A DNA stretch of 40,989 bases, taken from the NCBI GenBank assembly GCA_039714535.1, contig JBDLJC010000029.1, positions 1 through 40,989 on the forward strand, read 5' to 3'. How positions within the stretch are numbered: position 1 is the stretch's first letter; each line of letters starts with the position of its first letter. The notes beneath the pieces are model-generated. The model was not told the DNA's origin. It did not search any database and saw only the letters and a list, made by a program, of their open reading frames with translations. The position numbers and the translations under genes are program-made. Of the stretch, positions 32,292 through 40,989 are shown piece by piece. This DNA is from JAGXFP01 sp039714535. GTDB taxonomy: Bacteria; Desulfobacterota; Desulfobulbia; Desulfobulbales; JAGXFP01.

Positions 32292-32945
32292 CTATTCCAG
32301 CGGGGTGATCCCGTGTTTGATGGCAAACTTGACTAAGGCGGGGATGTTGGGGGTGTCCAGTTTTTTCATCAGGCGACTGCGATAGGTTTCAATGGTTTTT
32401 ACTGAGAGAAACAAAGTAGTTGCTATCTGTGAGCTTGACTTCCCTTCGACAACCAGCTGAATTATTTCTCTTTCCCTTGGGCTGAGGGACTGGATTGGGC
32501 CGCCGGATCTAATGCGTTTTTCGTCATGGATTAATTCTTCGGCCAGAGTCTCCGAAAGGCGGTGACTCAGATATTTGCGTCCTCGCGCCACAACGGTAAT
32601 GGCTTCCACCACCTCCTGCCCGGCGGATTCTTTTAGGAGATAGCCCGCCGCACCGGCCTGAAAGGAATTATGGATATATTCGGAGGTGGCATGCATGGAC
32701 AGGATCACTACCTGGCAGTTTGAACAGGAATCAATAATCTGCTTTGTCGCTTCTATGCCGTTAAGGCCCTCCATCGCGATATCCATTACGATGACATCTG
32801 GTTTCAGGCTTTTGGCCAAGCGGATAGCTTGTCGGCCATCGGAGGCCTCGCCGATAACTTTGATATTATCGTATGTGGACAGCAGGCTGCTTAAGCCTTC
32901 GCGGACCAGTCGGTGGTCATCGACCAAGAGTACCTTGATTTGCAT
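32292..32945 (-). CDS. NarL/LuxR-type response regulator
   Basis: A 217-residue response regulator. The receiver domain has LLVDDH at the N-terminus and PDVIVMDIAMEG with the phospho-accepting Asp, then VVILSMH, and a conserved Lys (YLLKESAG). A linker leads to the LuxR/GerE helix-turn-helix (LSPREREIIQLVVEGKSSSQIA ... SVKTIETYRSRLMKKL). The ATG at 32945 is five bases after the stop of the sensor kinase gene, so the pair is co-transcribed. DNA targets are unknown. Confidence 0.92.
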   Translation of the reverse strand: MQIKVLLVDDHRLVREGLSSLLSTYDNIKVIGEASDGRQAIRLAKSLKPDVIVMDIAMEGLNGIEATKQIIDSCSNCQVVILSMHATSEYIHNSFQAGAAGYLLKESAGQEVVEAITVVARGRKYLSHRLSETLAEELIHDEKRIRSGGPIQSLSPREREIIQLVVEGKSSSQIATTLFLSVKTIETYRSRLMKKLDTPNIPALVKFAIKHGITPLE

Positions 32946-32950
32946 TATGT

Positions 32951-34747
32951 TCAAACCTCGACAATAATCGTTGATCCATGCTCTCTGGATGATTCCAGCG
33001 TAAGGGTGCCGCCAAGGGTAGATATGCGCTCCTGCATGGCAATCATTCCAAGACTGGAAGTCTTTTTCTGGTAGGCGGTACTCTGTTGATTATCAAAACC
33101 TATACCATCATCCTTGATTTCCATAATTATTTTTTGCCCGTCTCGGTCGACCGTCACGGTCGCAGTATGGGCTTTCGCATGTTTGATAACATTGTTCAGG
33201 GCTTCCTGGGCAATGCGAAATAAAGTCATTTCCACTTCAAGAGCTGGTCTTGGTGCACGTACATTACCGCTGACGGTGATCTTTAGTCCGCTCCTCCTGC
33301 TACGTTGGGAAACGTACCATTTAAGAGCCGCCAGCAGACCGTGATCATCCAGGTTGGGGGGTCTGAGTTCAGACATGATGTCTCTGATCTGCTCAGTTGT
33401 CTCTTCAATAAGCAGGAATGAATCCGTGATGCAGACCTCGGCACTGTCGATCATCCCCGCCTTTATCCGGCTTTTGATGATATTGAGGTTGATGTTCAAA
33501 GCGGTCAGATTCTGGCCGACCCGGTCGTGCAATTCGACGGCGATCTTTCCTCTTTCTGCTTCCTCCATTTCTGAGAGGCGAACAGAGAGAGTCCGCAGTT
33601 GGCGCCTGTGTTCGTCAACTGATGCGAACAGTCTGCCATTCTGGATAGCTAAGGCCAGAGGGGCGGAGATTTCTTTGACCACCTGGAAATCTTCATCGTC
33701 TATTGGAATTTCCGAATCACACTCGATTTCGAGCGAACCTACCAGATCCTGGCCTGTCAGGAGAGGTACTGTGACGGTGTATAGGCCAGCCTGACTGCCA
33801 ATCTGGTCTTCTTGAGCGGGGCTCTCAATGAATACTTTGCCCTGCATCATTTTGGCCAGCTCTGGAAGATCTTTTTCAGGCTCGATATCAGCCAGACTTT
33901 TATCGGGCCGGGATTTGGCGGCCAGCAGGAAGCTTTTATTTTCCTCAAGATCGTAGGAATAGACCAGAACTCTTTGATAAGGAATTAGGTCAGTGACGTG
34001 ATCTATGGCGATTCTGGCAATGGCTTCCGGGGTTTGGATGGCCAGAATTGCCGCGTCTATCTGGCGTAGGATCTCAAGACGGCTTGCATAAATTTTTAAC
34101 TGTTTTTCAGCGTATTCTGTTCTGCGGATGCTTTTGTTTATTTTTGCTGCCAGAAAAATTATCAGCAATACCAGGGAAATCGTTACCAGATAAGTTGCCA
34201 GGCCTAAACTGGAGGTTAAAAAACTGAGGGTGTTTCTATTTTTCGATAAGTTGTGAAAATTTCCCAAAACACCGATCCGTTTACCGTTTACTACTATAGG
34301 TACGTATGATTCGACCAGATCTAATTCTTTAGCACTCCCATCAACGGCCACAACCTTTTTCTTGCTGATCAGGGTGTGCGCCTTGCCGGCGCTGATTATT
34401 TTTGGGAAAAAATTTTCGGTGGTTTTTGTCCCTATTTCAGTTAGTTCGGAAGAATAGGCGATTGTTCGGTCTGGACTGTATATATTGATTTTCCATAGAC
34501 CAAGCAATTTTTTTGTCTCTATAACTTCGTGGATAAAACCGGTTGGCAGCTTCTCCTTCTCTATCTCCTTTACCTCAACCAGGTGAAGGGCCATATGGTT
34601 GGCGATATTTTTAACGATCTTCTCGGCTTCGGCAACAATAAACCCCTTGTAGAGAGGAGTAACGACAAACATTGTATAAAACGGCAGGATAAAAACCGCA
34701 ATTAAGGCAATTAAAATAAAAAGATGCAGAATCTTTGGCTTGGGCAT
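32951..34747 (-). CDS. NarX-type sensor histidine kinase (Cache-GAF-HisKA_3)
   Basis: A 598-residue membrane kinase. Transmembrane helix 1 (about 7-30), a periplasmic single-Cache-like region (about 31-180; LLGLWKINIYSPDRTIAYSSEL) and transmembrane helix 2 (about 183-200) are followed by a GAF domain (about 225-370), a HisKA_3 helix with the phospho-acceptor (AVELHDRVGQNLTALNINL, His near 402) and a C-terminal HATPase (NNVIKHAKAHTATVTV, IKDDGIGFDNQQ). It belongs to the NarX/LiaS class that pairs with LuxR-type regulators, as here. The signal is unknown. Its stop overlaps the region of the response regulator's ribosome-binding site. Confidence 0.92.
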   Translation of the reverse strand: MPKPKILHLFILIALIAVFILPFYTMFVVTPLYKGFIVAEAEKIVKNIANHMALHLVEVKEIEKEKLPTGFIHEVIETKKLLGLWKINIYSPDRTIAYSSELTEIGTKTTENFFPKIISAGKAHTLISKKKVVAVDGSAKELDLVESYVPIVVNGKRIGVLGNFHNLSKNRNTLSFLTSSLGLATYLVTISLVLLIIFLAAKINKSIRRTEYAEKQLKIYASRLEILRQIDAAILAIQTPEAIARIAIDHVTDLIPYQRVLVYSYDLEENKSFLLAAKSRPDKSLADIEPEKDLPELAKMMQGKVFIESPAQEDQIGSQAGLYTVTVPLLTGQDLVGSLEIECDSEIPIDDEDFQVVKEISAPLALAIQNGRLFASVDEHRRQLRTLSVRLSEMEEAERGKIAVELHDRVGQNLTALNINLNIIKSRIKAGMIDSAEVCITDSFLLIEETTEQIRDIMSELRPPNLDDHGLLAALKWYVSQRSRRSGLKITVSGNVRAPRPALEVEMTLFRIAQEALNNVIKHAKAHTATVTVDRDGQKIIMEIKDDGIGFDNQQSTAYQKKTSSLGMIAMQERISTLGGTLTLESSREHGSTIIVEV

Positions 34748-34837
34748 TTCCCACCAGGGCGAAGCAGTTTTAACGGGACCTAATTGACAGGAGGATTTTA
34801 ACTGTAAATAAACTTTTAATAAATAGTCTTTACTAAG

Positions 34838-36937
34838 TTATGAGGTTGAACCTTTTTGAGGGGGCAAGGTCACCAGTTTTTCGCGTGGTCCATCGGCGAC
34901 CACTTGCCCGCCGTCCAGCGCAATAATGCGCTGAACTGTGGCAAGCATGACCGGGCTGTGGGTTGTCATGATAAGCACCGCAGAACTGTCCAGCAGTTTA
35001 GGCAGACGGTCAGCCAGCATCCGCTCACTTTCAGGGTCAAGACCCAGGGTTGGCTCGTCCAGAAGCAGTATCCGACTGGACTGGGCAAAGACACGGGCCA
35101 GCGCCACCTTCTGGCGTTGGCCACCGGATAGATTGTCCCCGCGTTCGTCCAGACTCATCCCCAGCGACATCCGCCCACTTTTGAATTCATTGTCAAGACC
35201 GGAGGCCCAGATAGCCTCAGTATAGCGGTTAGAATCTGTGCAGCCGGAAATACGCAGATTTCCCTCCAATGTTCCGGCAAAGACAGCCGGGTCCTGCGCC
35301 TTATATGCCATCCATTTAACCCGATCAAAACGGGCAATATCATCCAAGGCCAGACCATCAATAAGAATCTGACCTGTATCCGGCCGACTGAGTCCGCCAA
35401 GACAGCGTAACAGGGTTGATTTACCAGCGCCAGGTCGTCCCAGCAGGGCAATGCGCTCACCGGGAGCAACTGCAAAGGATACGTTCTCAAGCGCTGCCGG
35501 GCGTCCCTCATAATGTTTGCCAAGGCCGATGACTGAAATATTACCCTGTATATCAGGTCGGGGGGTGCATTCCCGTTCCTCAACCGCTTCCAGGCTGGTT
35601 GCCATTCTTGCCGCAGCGCGTTTGAAATCCTGCCACTTTCCTGTTACCGCAAATAATGAGGCTACCAATGCCATGGAACGCCCCGCCAGGATGTTGCAGG
35701 CTATGAGCTTACCGATACTTAATAACTGGGCATGAATCAGGTAGACCCCGGCGGACAGGATAACAACCGTGGTAACGGTCTGCATTGTTGTTGAAAGCAT
35801 CGTCATATGGTGCATCGCCAAGCGTCGTTTGGTATCGAAGCTAGTCGACTGTTCCGCGAGATCGCGCCAGCTCCGTAGAAAAGATCCTGCCCCTGGGGTT
35901 GTCCGCACAACATCGAGACATCCCAGAGTTTCGCCCATGAATGATAGTTTGAGCGTATTTTTTTGCTCGGCTTCATTGGCCAGTTTTTTCTGCCGTGCAT
36001 ACAGCGTAAATCCGACACCTGAAAATATAAGGACAAGAACTATAGTGGCAACCATCAACGGCCAAGATATGAAACCGATAACACCGAGGTAAAGAAGTAG
36101 AAACGGGATGTCTGCAATCGAAAGAAGATACGTGGAGGAGACAAAGTCCCGCGACAGGGTCAGGTCACGGTAATTGGATAAAAAGCGGGGAAAACCACCT
36201 GGTGGAAGATCAACCTGTGCCCCCAGTTTTTCCCAGAGAATTTCATCACTGCGCAGGGTCTGGTCGACACTGATCCGTTCCGTTGCCCAACTACGCACCA
36301 GGCGCATGCCGGCATCGGTGGCAAGATAGAGGGCCATGCCGAACACCAGTGCCCATAGCGTCTCAAATAGTCCATTCAGGGCGATCTTGTCATAGATCAG
36401 CAGGGCGAAGATCGGTAACAGCAGTTGCCCGGAGTTGATAAAGAGGCTGGCGATACCGACTTCTGCCCAGGCAGCGCGCAGTTCCGGCCACAACGTTACC
36501 AAAGAAGCGAAGCCGCCAGACTTATCCTTGTCTTTAGGCATGTCCATCACAACGGCTTCGACACACTCTTCGTCTTCAATCTCCAATGCTTTAGGTAAGG
36601 GGGTGCCATCTTTGGCCAGATAATGCCAACGTTGTTCCATGCGATGCAACAACGTAAAACCGTTTTCTGTATCTCGTAGTAAGACAAGGTCACCAGGAAT
36701 ATCAAGAGCATTCCGCAGCGTCCCGGAAAAATGGCGTGCGGAAAGATCCAAGCGCTCAAGCCGCTTGATTTCAGTTGCCCAGTCATCGGAGCTGACCAGA
36801 CGCTTGAACCCCTTCTTTAGCTGTACCGCCGCAGGACGATCAGAACCACACAGTGCGGTGGCTGCAGTCATCACTGTCTGCCGGTCAAGCTGCCCAGCTG
36901 TGTCGTTTAACGGGGAGGACGGAGAAGCATCTGTCAT
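34838..36937 (-). CDS. Type I secretion ABC transporter (LapB-like permease-ATPase)
   Basis: A 699-residue fused membrane/ATPase protein of type I secretion. The N-terminal about 150 residues form a C39-peptidase-like but catalytically inactive region, then a six-helix membrane domain (about 160-430) and an ATPase domain with Walker A GRPGAGKST, signature LSGGQRQKVALARVFA and Walker B RILLLDEPTLG. The downstream partner in sequence order on the minus strand is the adhesin, whose export it most likely powers. I choose the start at MTDASPSSP; an alternative 20 codons upstream exists. No HlyD-type or TolC-type gene is in the window. Confidence 0.88.
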   Translation of the reverse strand: MTDASPSSPLNDTAGQLDRQTVMTAATALCGSDRPAAVQLKKGFKRLVSSDDWATEIKRLERLDLSARHFSGTLRNALDIPGDLVLLRDTENGFTLLHRMEQRWHYLAKDGTPLPKALEIEDEECVEAVVMDMPKDKDKSGGFASLVTLWPELRAAWAEVGIASLFINSGQLLLPIFALLIYDKIALNGLFETLWALVFGMALYLATDAGMRLVRSWATERISVDQTLRSDEILWEKLGAQVDLPPGGFPRFLSNYRDLTLSRDFVSSTYLLSIADIPFLLLYLGVIGFISWPLMVATIVLVLIFSGVGFTLYARQKKLANEAEQKNTLKLSFMGETLGCLDVVRTTPGAGSFLRSWRDLAEQSTSFDTKRRLAMHHMTMLSTTMQTVTTVVILSAGVYLIHAQLLSIGKLIACNILAGRSMALVASLFAVTGKWQDFKRAAARMATSLEAVEERECTPRPDIQGNISVIGLGKHYEGRPAALENVSFAVAPGERIALLGRPGAGKSTLLRCLGGLSRPDTGQILIDGLALDDIARFDRVKWMAYKAQDPAVFAGTLEGNLRISGCTDSNRYTEAIWASGLDNEFKSGRMSLGMSLDERGDNLSGGQRQKVALARVFAQSSRILLLDEPTLGLDPESERMLADRLPKLLDSSAVLIMTTHSPVMLATVQRIIALDGGQVVADGPREKLVTLPPQKGSTS

Positions 36938-37019
36938 CAAGTAGGTCTCTTCTCTGAATAAAAGGTTGTCCGAGTTTAAGCTGGCTTTGCAGAACACGTA
37001 AAGAAAAAATATCGTTGTC

Positions 37020-40000
37020 TTAAACTATCGTCCATTCGATAAATGCTGCACCACTATCAATAGAATAAGTACCGGAAGTGATAGGGTCAGGAGGGGCGAC
37101 ATCAAATGTACCACTCTCAAGGACAAGCTTATCGTCAGCATCTGCAATAATGATTAAACTAGACCCAGCTCCAGCGTCAACCATAGCTTGAATATCTGCA
37201 GCGGTAACTTGAATCGTCGTATCAGTACTACCACTGATATCCAGTGTCTCAACGCTGGTCGCATTTCCGGCAAGATTTGTTAAATCATAAGTAGTACTTA
37301 TTAAACCATTTATCTTCACAGTGTCTGTTCCTGCACCACCGTCAACTGTTGTATCTGCCTGATCGACTATTAGGGTGTCATTTCCGCCTAAACCGTATAG
37401 ATTGTCAGCCCCAGCCCCTCCATCCAGGATGTTGGGATTGTCATTACCATACATATAGTCGCCTTGACTGGTACCAGTCAAATTCTCTATATCGGCATCA
37501 TATGTGTCGCCAAAAGCATCATTAAAGCGGAACCCACTATCAGCAAGTGAAACAAAAACAGGCGCTAATGAACCCGCAAAACTGACCGTATCGCTGCCAT
37601 TTCCGCCAGAATAATGATCACCACCGGCTCCTCCTTCCAGAATATCATCACCATCTCCCCCTTGCAGATCATCAATGCCGGCCCCACCATAGAGGGTATC
37701 ATTACCGGCCATCCCGATAAGAGTGTCGGTACCGGCACCGCCGGTAAGGATGTTAATTTCACCATCACCTTCCAGGGTGTCTCCTCCAGAACCGCCAGTC
37801 AAATTTTCTATGTCTGAGTAACTATCACCTGACGCAACACCAGCTGAGCCCGAGCCGGTTGTCAGTGAGGCGCTTACACCTGCTCCATCACTGGCGTAGC
37901 TAACAGTATCAACATCAGTATCATTACCGTGGGTCTCGTCATTGTCACCATAAAATGCGTCATCACCGGCACCGCCTATAAAAGTATCACTATCGGCACC
38001 ACCATAAAGGGTATTAGTGCCAGCGCCACCGGTAATGGTGTCTGTGTTGCCACCACCTCTGAGGACATTGTCGTTGCCATCTCCGGTAAGAAAGTCTATA
38101 CCAGTACCACCAATCAGGTTGTCAATGTTGAAGTAGGTGTCACCAGTGGCATCGCCACCAGATCCAAGACCACTTACCAGCGAAACGGTGACACCTGTTG
38201 TATCGCTTGAGTAGTCCACCGTGTCGCCATTGACTGAGTGGGCACCGCCGTCCATTGCATCGTCACCAGAACCACCGTAAAAAGTATCATCGCCGTCACC
38301 ACCATAGAGAGTGTTAATGCCGGCTCCTCCTGTGATGTGGTCATCTCCACCATCGCCATACAAAGTATTGTCGGAAGCGTTCCCGTTAAGAGTATCGTTG
38401 CCATCACCGCCAGCAATGATGTCATGCACCCCTGATACTCCAGCTGTCAAGGTATCATCCAGCAAATCGTCACCGTTGGTAAATTCTAAAAGTGTTCCTG
38501 CACTGATATTGCCGGCCACATCAATCTGGCGGACGTAAAAACTGTAGTCACCTGCTCCATTAACATCTGTACCTGGTGGATCGGGAAAAGGACCCCAGCT
38601 GCCGTCCAGGCCGTCATTGCTGTCAGTGCTGTACTGAAGGGTGGCTCCGGTCTCAGTACCGCTAACGGTGTATGTGTCGAGGAAGTTGTTGCCACCATCG
38701 GTATCAAGTGTAACAACAGGTGCGGCTACGAGGGTATCTATGGTAACGGCTAAAACACCAGATGCGGAACTTGTATTGCCGTTATCATCGGTGATTGTGG
38801 CCGTTAGATCCCGTGGACCATCACCGAGGATGCTGGTGGTAATATCAACATAGTCGTTGGTTATGTCACCAGCAATAAGAGTGGCAATTCCGACCTGGGT
38901 AACTCCGTCATAAAGCCTGACTACATCGCCGACAACTGGGGCTGAAGATCCTGTACCGTTTAAATTGATACGGATAGTAGGCGTAGTATTGTTAGTAATA
39001 TCGTCATCGTCGGTGTTAGAATCGGAACTGGCAAGTAGATCCACATCCGGAGCGTCCGGAGCCACAGTATCTATATCGAACTCTCGTAGAGGTGTGTAAT
39101 CCAGCTGAACGTTACCATTAACATCCTGAGCACCGGTAACATCCACCGTGACATCGGTCAGGTCAACGTTGTCATCGATAACGTCATAGGTAACCGTATA
39201 TGTTTGATCACTGTTGCTCCAGGCTCCGCTGGCGTTGGTTATGCTGCTGCCTTCTATGGCTTCGCTAAAGGTCAGGGTTGGTGGAAAATTGGTGTCCATG
39301 GGCTCATTGAAGTCAATGACAATACTGAAAGTGCCACTACCAACATTAGCTTCGGTTACTGGGTCGTGGCTGGCGACAACGTCAACAACCGTCGGGGATA
39401 TCTCGTCGACATCATTCACCGTAACAGTCAAGGCCTCAGTGTATGACAAACTACCTGAATCGGTTACCTGAACGTTGATCTCCAGGTTCGGGTTCGTCTC
39501 GAAGTCGATGCTGCCATTGACCCGTAGTTCATTGCCCACTATCGTTACCAGACCATTATCAGCATCGTTTGTGCCGTCACCGGCAACCAGCGCGTAACTA
39601 TAAGAGTCAATTGTATCAATGTCAGTGGCTGACAGAGTGGCAATGACCGTACCAGTAGATGTATTCTCGTCTACGTCATAGACAGACAGGGAGATGTCGG
39701 TTGGATTATCGTTGGCCCCATCAATCGTAACGGTAACGGTCTGGGTTGAACCGTCAGAGGCGGTGAAGGTATAGGTGTCGTTGAGAGAACCTCCGGCACC
39801 CAGGGCCTGAACGGATGCATGGCCATTGTTCAGATTATATGTCCAGGTGTTGCCGGTTATCTCGAAGGTGCCGTACCCGTTATCGCCGGCCGTGGCTGCC
39901 TCATCATTAAAGCTGACCGGATTATCACTGGTATCGACATCGGTAATGGTCAGGGTGCCGTTGGTTGACAGGGTTCCGTCTTCTGCGACGCTCCCGGTAA

Positions 40001-40989
40001 TTGTACCACCAAGGACCGGTGCATCTTCTGCTCCATCAATCGTAACGGTAACGCTCTGAGTTGAACCGTCAGAAGCGGTGAAGGTATAGGTATCGCTAAG
40101 GGACTCACCGACATCCAGGGCCTGAACGGATGCATGACTATTGTTCAGGTTATAGGTCCAGGTGTTGCCGGTTATCTCGAAGGTGCCGTACCCGTTATCT
40201 CCGGCCGTGGCTGCCTCATCATTAAAGCTGACCGGATTATCACTGGTATCGACATCGGAGATGGTCAGGGTGCCGTTGGTTGACAGGGCCCCGTCTTCTG
40301 TTACCGTACCTAAAATGACTCCGCCAAGAACCGGGGCATCTTCTGCCCCGTCAATGGTAACGGTAACGGTCTGAGTCGAACCGTCAGAAGCGGTGAAGGT
40401 ATAGGTGTCGCTAAGGGACTCACCGACATCCAGGGCTTGAACGAATGCATGATTATTGTTCAGGTTATAGGTCCAGGTGTTGCCGGTTATCTCGAAGGTG
40501 CCGTACCCGTTGTCTCCGGCCGTGGCGGCAACATCGGGGAAGTTGATCGGATTATCACTGGTATCGACATCGGAGATGGTCAGGGTGCCGTTGGTTGACA
40601 GGGTTCCTTCTTCTGCGACGGTGCCTGTTATGGTACCGCCAAGGACCGGTGCATCTTCTGCCCCATCAATCGTAACGGTAACAGTCTGGGTTGAACCGTC
40701 AGAAGCGGTGAAGGTATAGGTATCGCTAAGGGACTCACCGACATCCAGGGCCTGAACGGAAGCATGACCATTGTTCAGGTTATATGTCCAGGTGTTGCCG
40801 GTTATCTCGAAGGTGCCGTACCCGTTATTTCCGGCCGTGGCGGCTTCATCATTAAAGCTGACCGGATTATCACTGGTATCGACATCGGTAATGGTCAGGG
40901 TGCCGTTGGTCGACAGGGTCCCGTCTTCTGCGACGGTGCCTGTTATGGTACCGCCGAGGACCGGTGTATCTTCAGTGCCATTAATGGTG
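37020..40989 (-). CDS. Large RTX adhesin (VCBS, cadherin, Ig-like and RTX repeats), C-terminal part
   Basis: The frame is open from the right edge to the stop at 37020-37022, at least 1,322 codons; the start is outside. In order from the right edge: four or more VCBS-type repeats of 105 residues (39720-40989), a cadherin-like domain (about 39400-39715), Ig-like repeats (about 38640-39390) and many RTX nonapeptides (GGxGxDxxx; about 37330-38430), ending in FIEWTIV. The RTX region binds Ca2+ and, with the C-terminus, serves as the type I secretion signal. It is next to the T1SS ABC gene. It is a secreted or surface-retained adhesin; a LapA-like retention module would lie outside the window. Confidence 0.92.
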   Translation of the reverse strand, partial: TINGTEDTPVLGGTITGTVAEDGTLSTNGTLTITDVDTSDNPVSFNDEAATAGNNGYGTFEITGNTWTYNLNNGHASVQALDVGESLSDTYTFTASDGSTQTVTVTIDGAEDAPVLGGTITGTVAEEGTLSTNGTLTISDVDTSDNPINFPDVAATAGDNGYGTFEITGNTWTYNLNNNHAFVQALDVGESLSDTYTFTASDGSTQTVTVTIDGAEDAPVLGGVILGTVTEDGALSTNGTLTISDVDTSDNPVSFNDEAATAGDNGYGTFEITGNTWTYNLNNSHASVQALDVGESLSDTYTFTASDGSTQSVTVTIDGAEDAPVLGGTITGSVAEDGTLSTNGTLTITDVDTSDNPVSFNDEAATAGDNGYGTFEITGNTWTYNLNNGHASVQALGAGGSLNDTYTFTASDGSTQTVTVTIDGANDNPTDISLSVYDVDENTSTGTVIATLSATDIDTIDSYSYALVAGDGTNDADNGLVTIVGNELRVNGSIDFETNPNLEINVQVTDSGSLSYTEALTVTVNDVDEISPTVVDVVASHDPVTEANVGSGTFSIVIDFNEPMDTNFPPTLTFSEAIEGSSITNASGAWSNSDQTYTVTYDVIDDNVDLTDVTVDVTGAQDVNGNVQLDYTPLREFDIDTVAPDAPDVDLLASSDSNTDDDDITNNTTPTIRINLNGTGSSAPVVGDVVRLYDGVTQVGIATLIAGDITNDYVDITTSILGDGPRDLTATITDDNGNTSSASGVLAVTIDTLVAAPVVTLDTDGGNNFLDTYTVSGTETGATLQYSTDSNDGLDGSWGPFPDPPGTDVNGAGDYSFYVRQIDVAGNISAGTLLEFTNGDDLLDDTLTAGVSGVHDIIAGGDGNDTLNGNASDNTLYGDGGDDHITGGAGINTLYGGDGDDTFYGGSGDDAMDGGAHSVNGDTVDYSSDTTGVTVSLVSGLGSGGDATGDTYFNIDNLIGGTGIDFLTGDGNDNVLRGGGNTDTITGGAGTNTLYGGADSDTFIGGAGDDAFYGDNDETHGNDTDVDTVSYASDGAGVSASLTTGSGSAGVASGDSYSDIENLTGGSGGDTLEGDGEINILTGGAGTDTLIGMAGNDTLYGGAGIDDLQGGDGDDILEGGAGGDHYSGGNGSDTVSFAGSLAPVFVSLADSGFRFNDAFGDTYDADIENLTGTSQGDYMYGNDNPNILDGGAGADNLYGLGGNDTLIVDQADTTVDGGAGTDTVKINGLISTTYDLTNLAGNATSVETLDISGSTDTTIQVTAADIQAMVDAGAGSSLIIIADADDKLVLESGTFDVAPPDPITSGTYSIDSGAAFIEWTIV
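39720..40989 (-). repeat. Tandem VCBS repeats, 315-bp period
   Basis: At least four tandem units spaced 315 bases apart (the segment ending GCCGTACCCGTT recurs near 39868, 40183, 40498 and 40813). The units encode one VCBS repeat each (STNGTLTI ... GYGTFEITGNTWTYNLNN) and differ by only a few substitutions. They continue past the right edge. Confidence 0.9.

Noticed and set aside
39204..40719. Several plus-strand ORFs opposite the adhesin
   Set aside because: They recur with the 315-bp period and are mirror frames of the repeats.
37330..40989. CRISPR-like or intergenic repeat array
   Set aside because: The repeats are in-frame protein repeats (RTX and VCBS) of one long coding sequence, without spacers.

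Overview
The window reads as chromosomal DNA of a Gram-negative anaerobe, most likely a Desulfobacterota (sulfate-reducer-like) bacterium. Reasons: membrane 4Fe-4S proteins of the NapH type, sigma-54 promoters with an NtrC-family activator, a hydrogenase/NuoB remnant, outer-membrane proteins, a probable selenocysteine codon, and a type I secreted RTX adhesin. This is inference from gene content; there is no rRNA or other marker gene in the window, and I saw no tRNA.

Layout. (1) About 200-3985: an AT-richer stretch that looks like an integron cassette array without a visible integrase. Three attC-like sites separate cassettes carrying a lipoprotein plus an orphan HigA-type antitoxin, a Fic protein in reverse orientation, and a second lipoprotein. 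(2) 4429-7448: an SLC13-type anion permease with TrkA-C domains, an NTF2-like protein, and a frameshifted NuoB/hydrogenase small-subunit remnant. (3) 7778-7880: a consensus sigma-54 promoter followed about 75 nt later by a strong terminator and no gene, a candidate small RNA. (4) 8099-10799: an ArsR repressor, an ArsP-type permease, a TrmO-like protein and two CxxC thioredoxin-fold proteins, a probable metal(loid) stress operon. (5) 10899-15391: a sigma-54 activator with a cysteine-rich PAS domain, divergent from a palindromic site and a sigma-54 promoter. These lead into a DUF302 protein, a BASS/ACR3-superfamily transporter, a small membrane protein, a NapH-like Fe-S protein, a TusA/SirA-like protein with an in-frame TGA after Cys and a SECIS-like hairpin, and a small unknown protein. 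(6) 15738-20166: a MacB/LolCDE-type ABC transporter, a secreted NifX-like protein, a LolA-like periplasmic carrier and an outer-membrane barrel, all tightly packed. (7) 20163-24556: a tandem Usp protein, a second NapH-like Fe-S protein, a MipA/OmpV protein, an IS200-type HUH protein with a Cys-rich head, and a methyltransferase. (8) 24859-40989: surface and c-di-GMP functions: two PilZ paralogues, a PilZ plus acyltransferase-like protein, an HD-GYP protein, a methyltransferase, a NarL-type two-component system, a type I secretion ABC transporter and the C-terminal part of a large VCBS/cadherin/RTX adhesin that runs off the right edge.

How it may fit together. Regions 5 and 6 have one direction, overlapping or closely spaced genes and one obvious regulated promoter. 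I read them as a possible sigma-54-controlled system linking a selenoprotein relay, membrane electron transfer and export across both membranes; its substrate is unknown. Region 8 fits c-di-GMP control of adhesin secretion and surface attachment. The most unusual signals are the probable TusA-like selenoprotein, the sigma-54 small-RNA unit and the integron cassette array.
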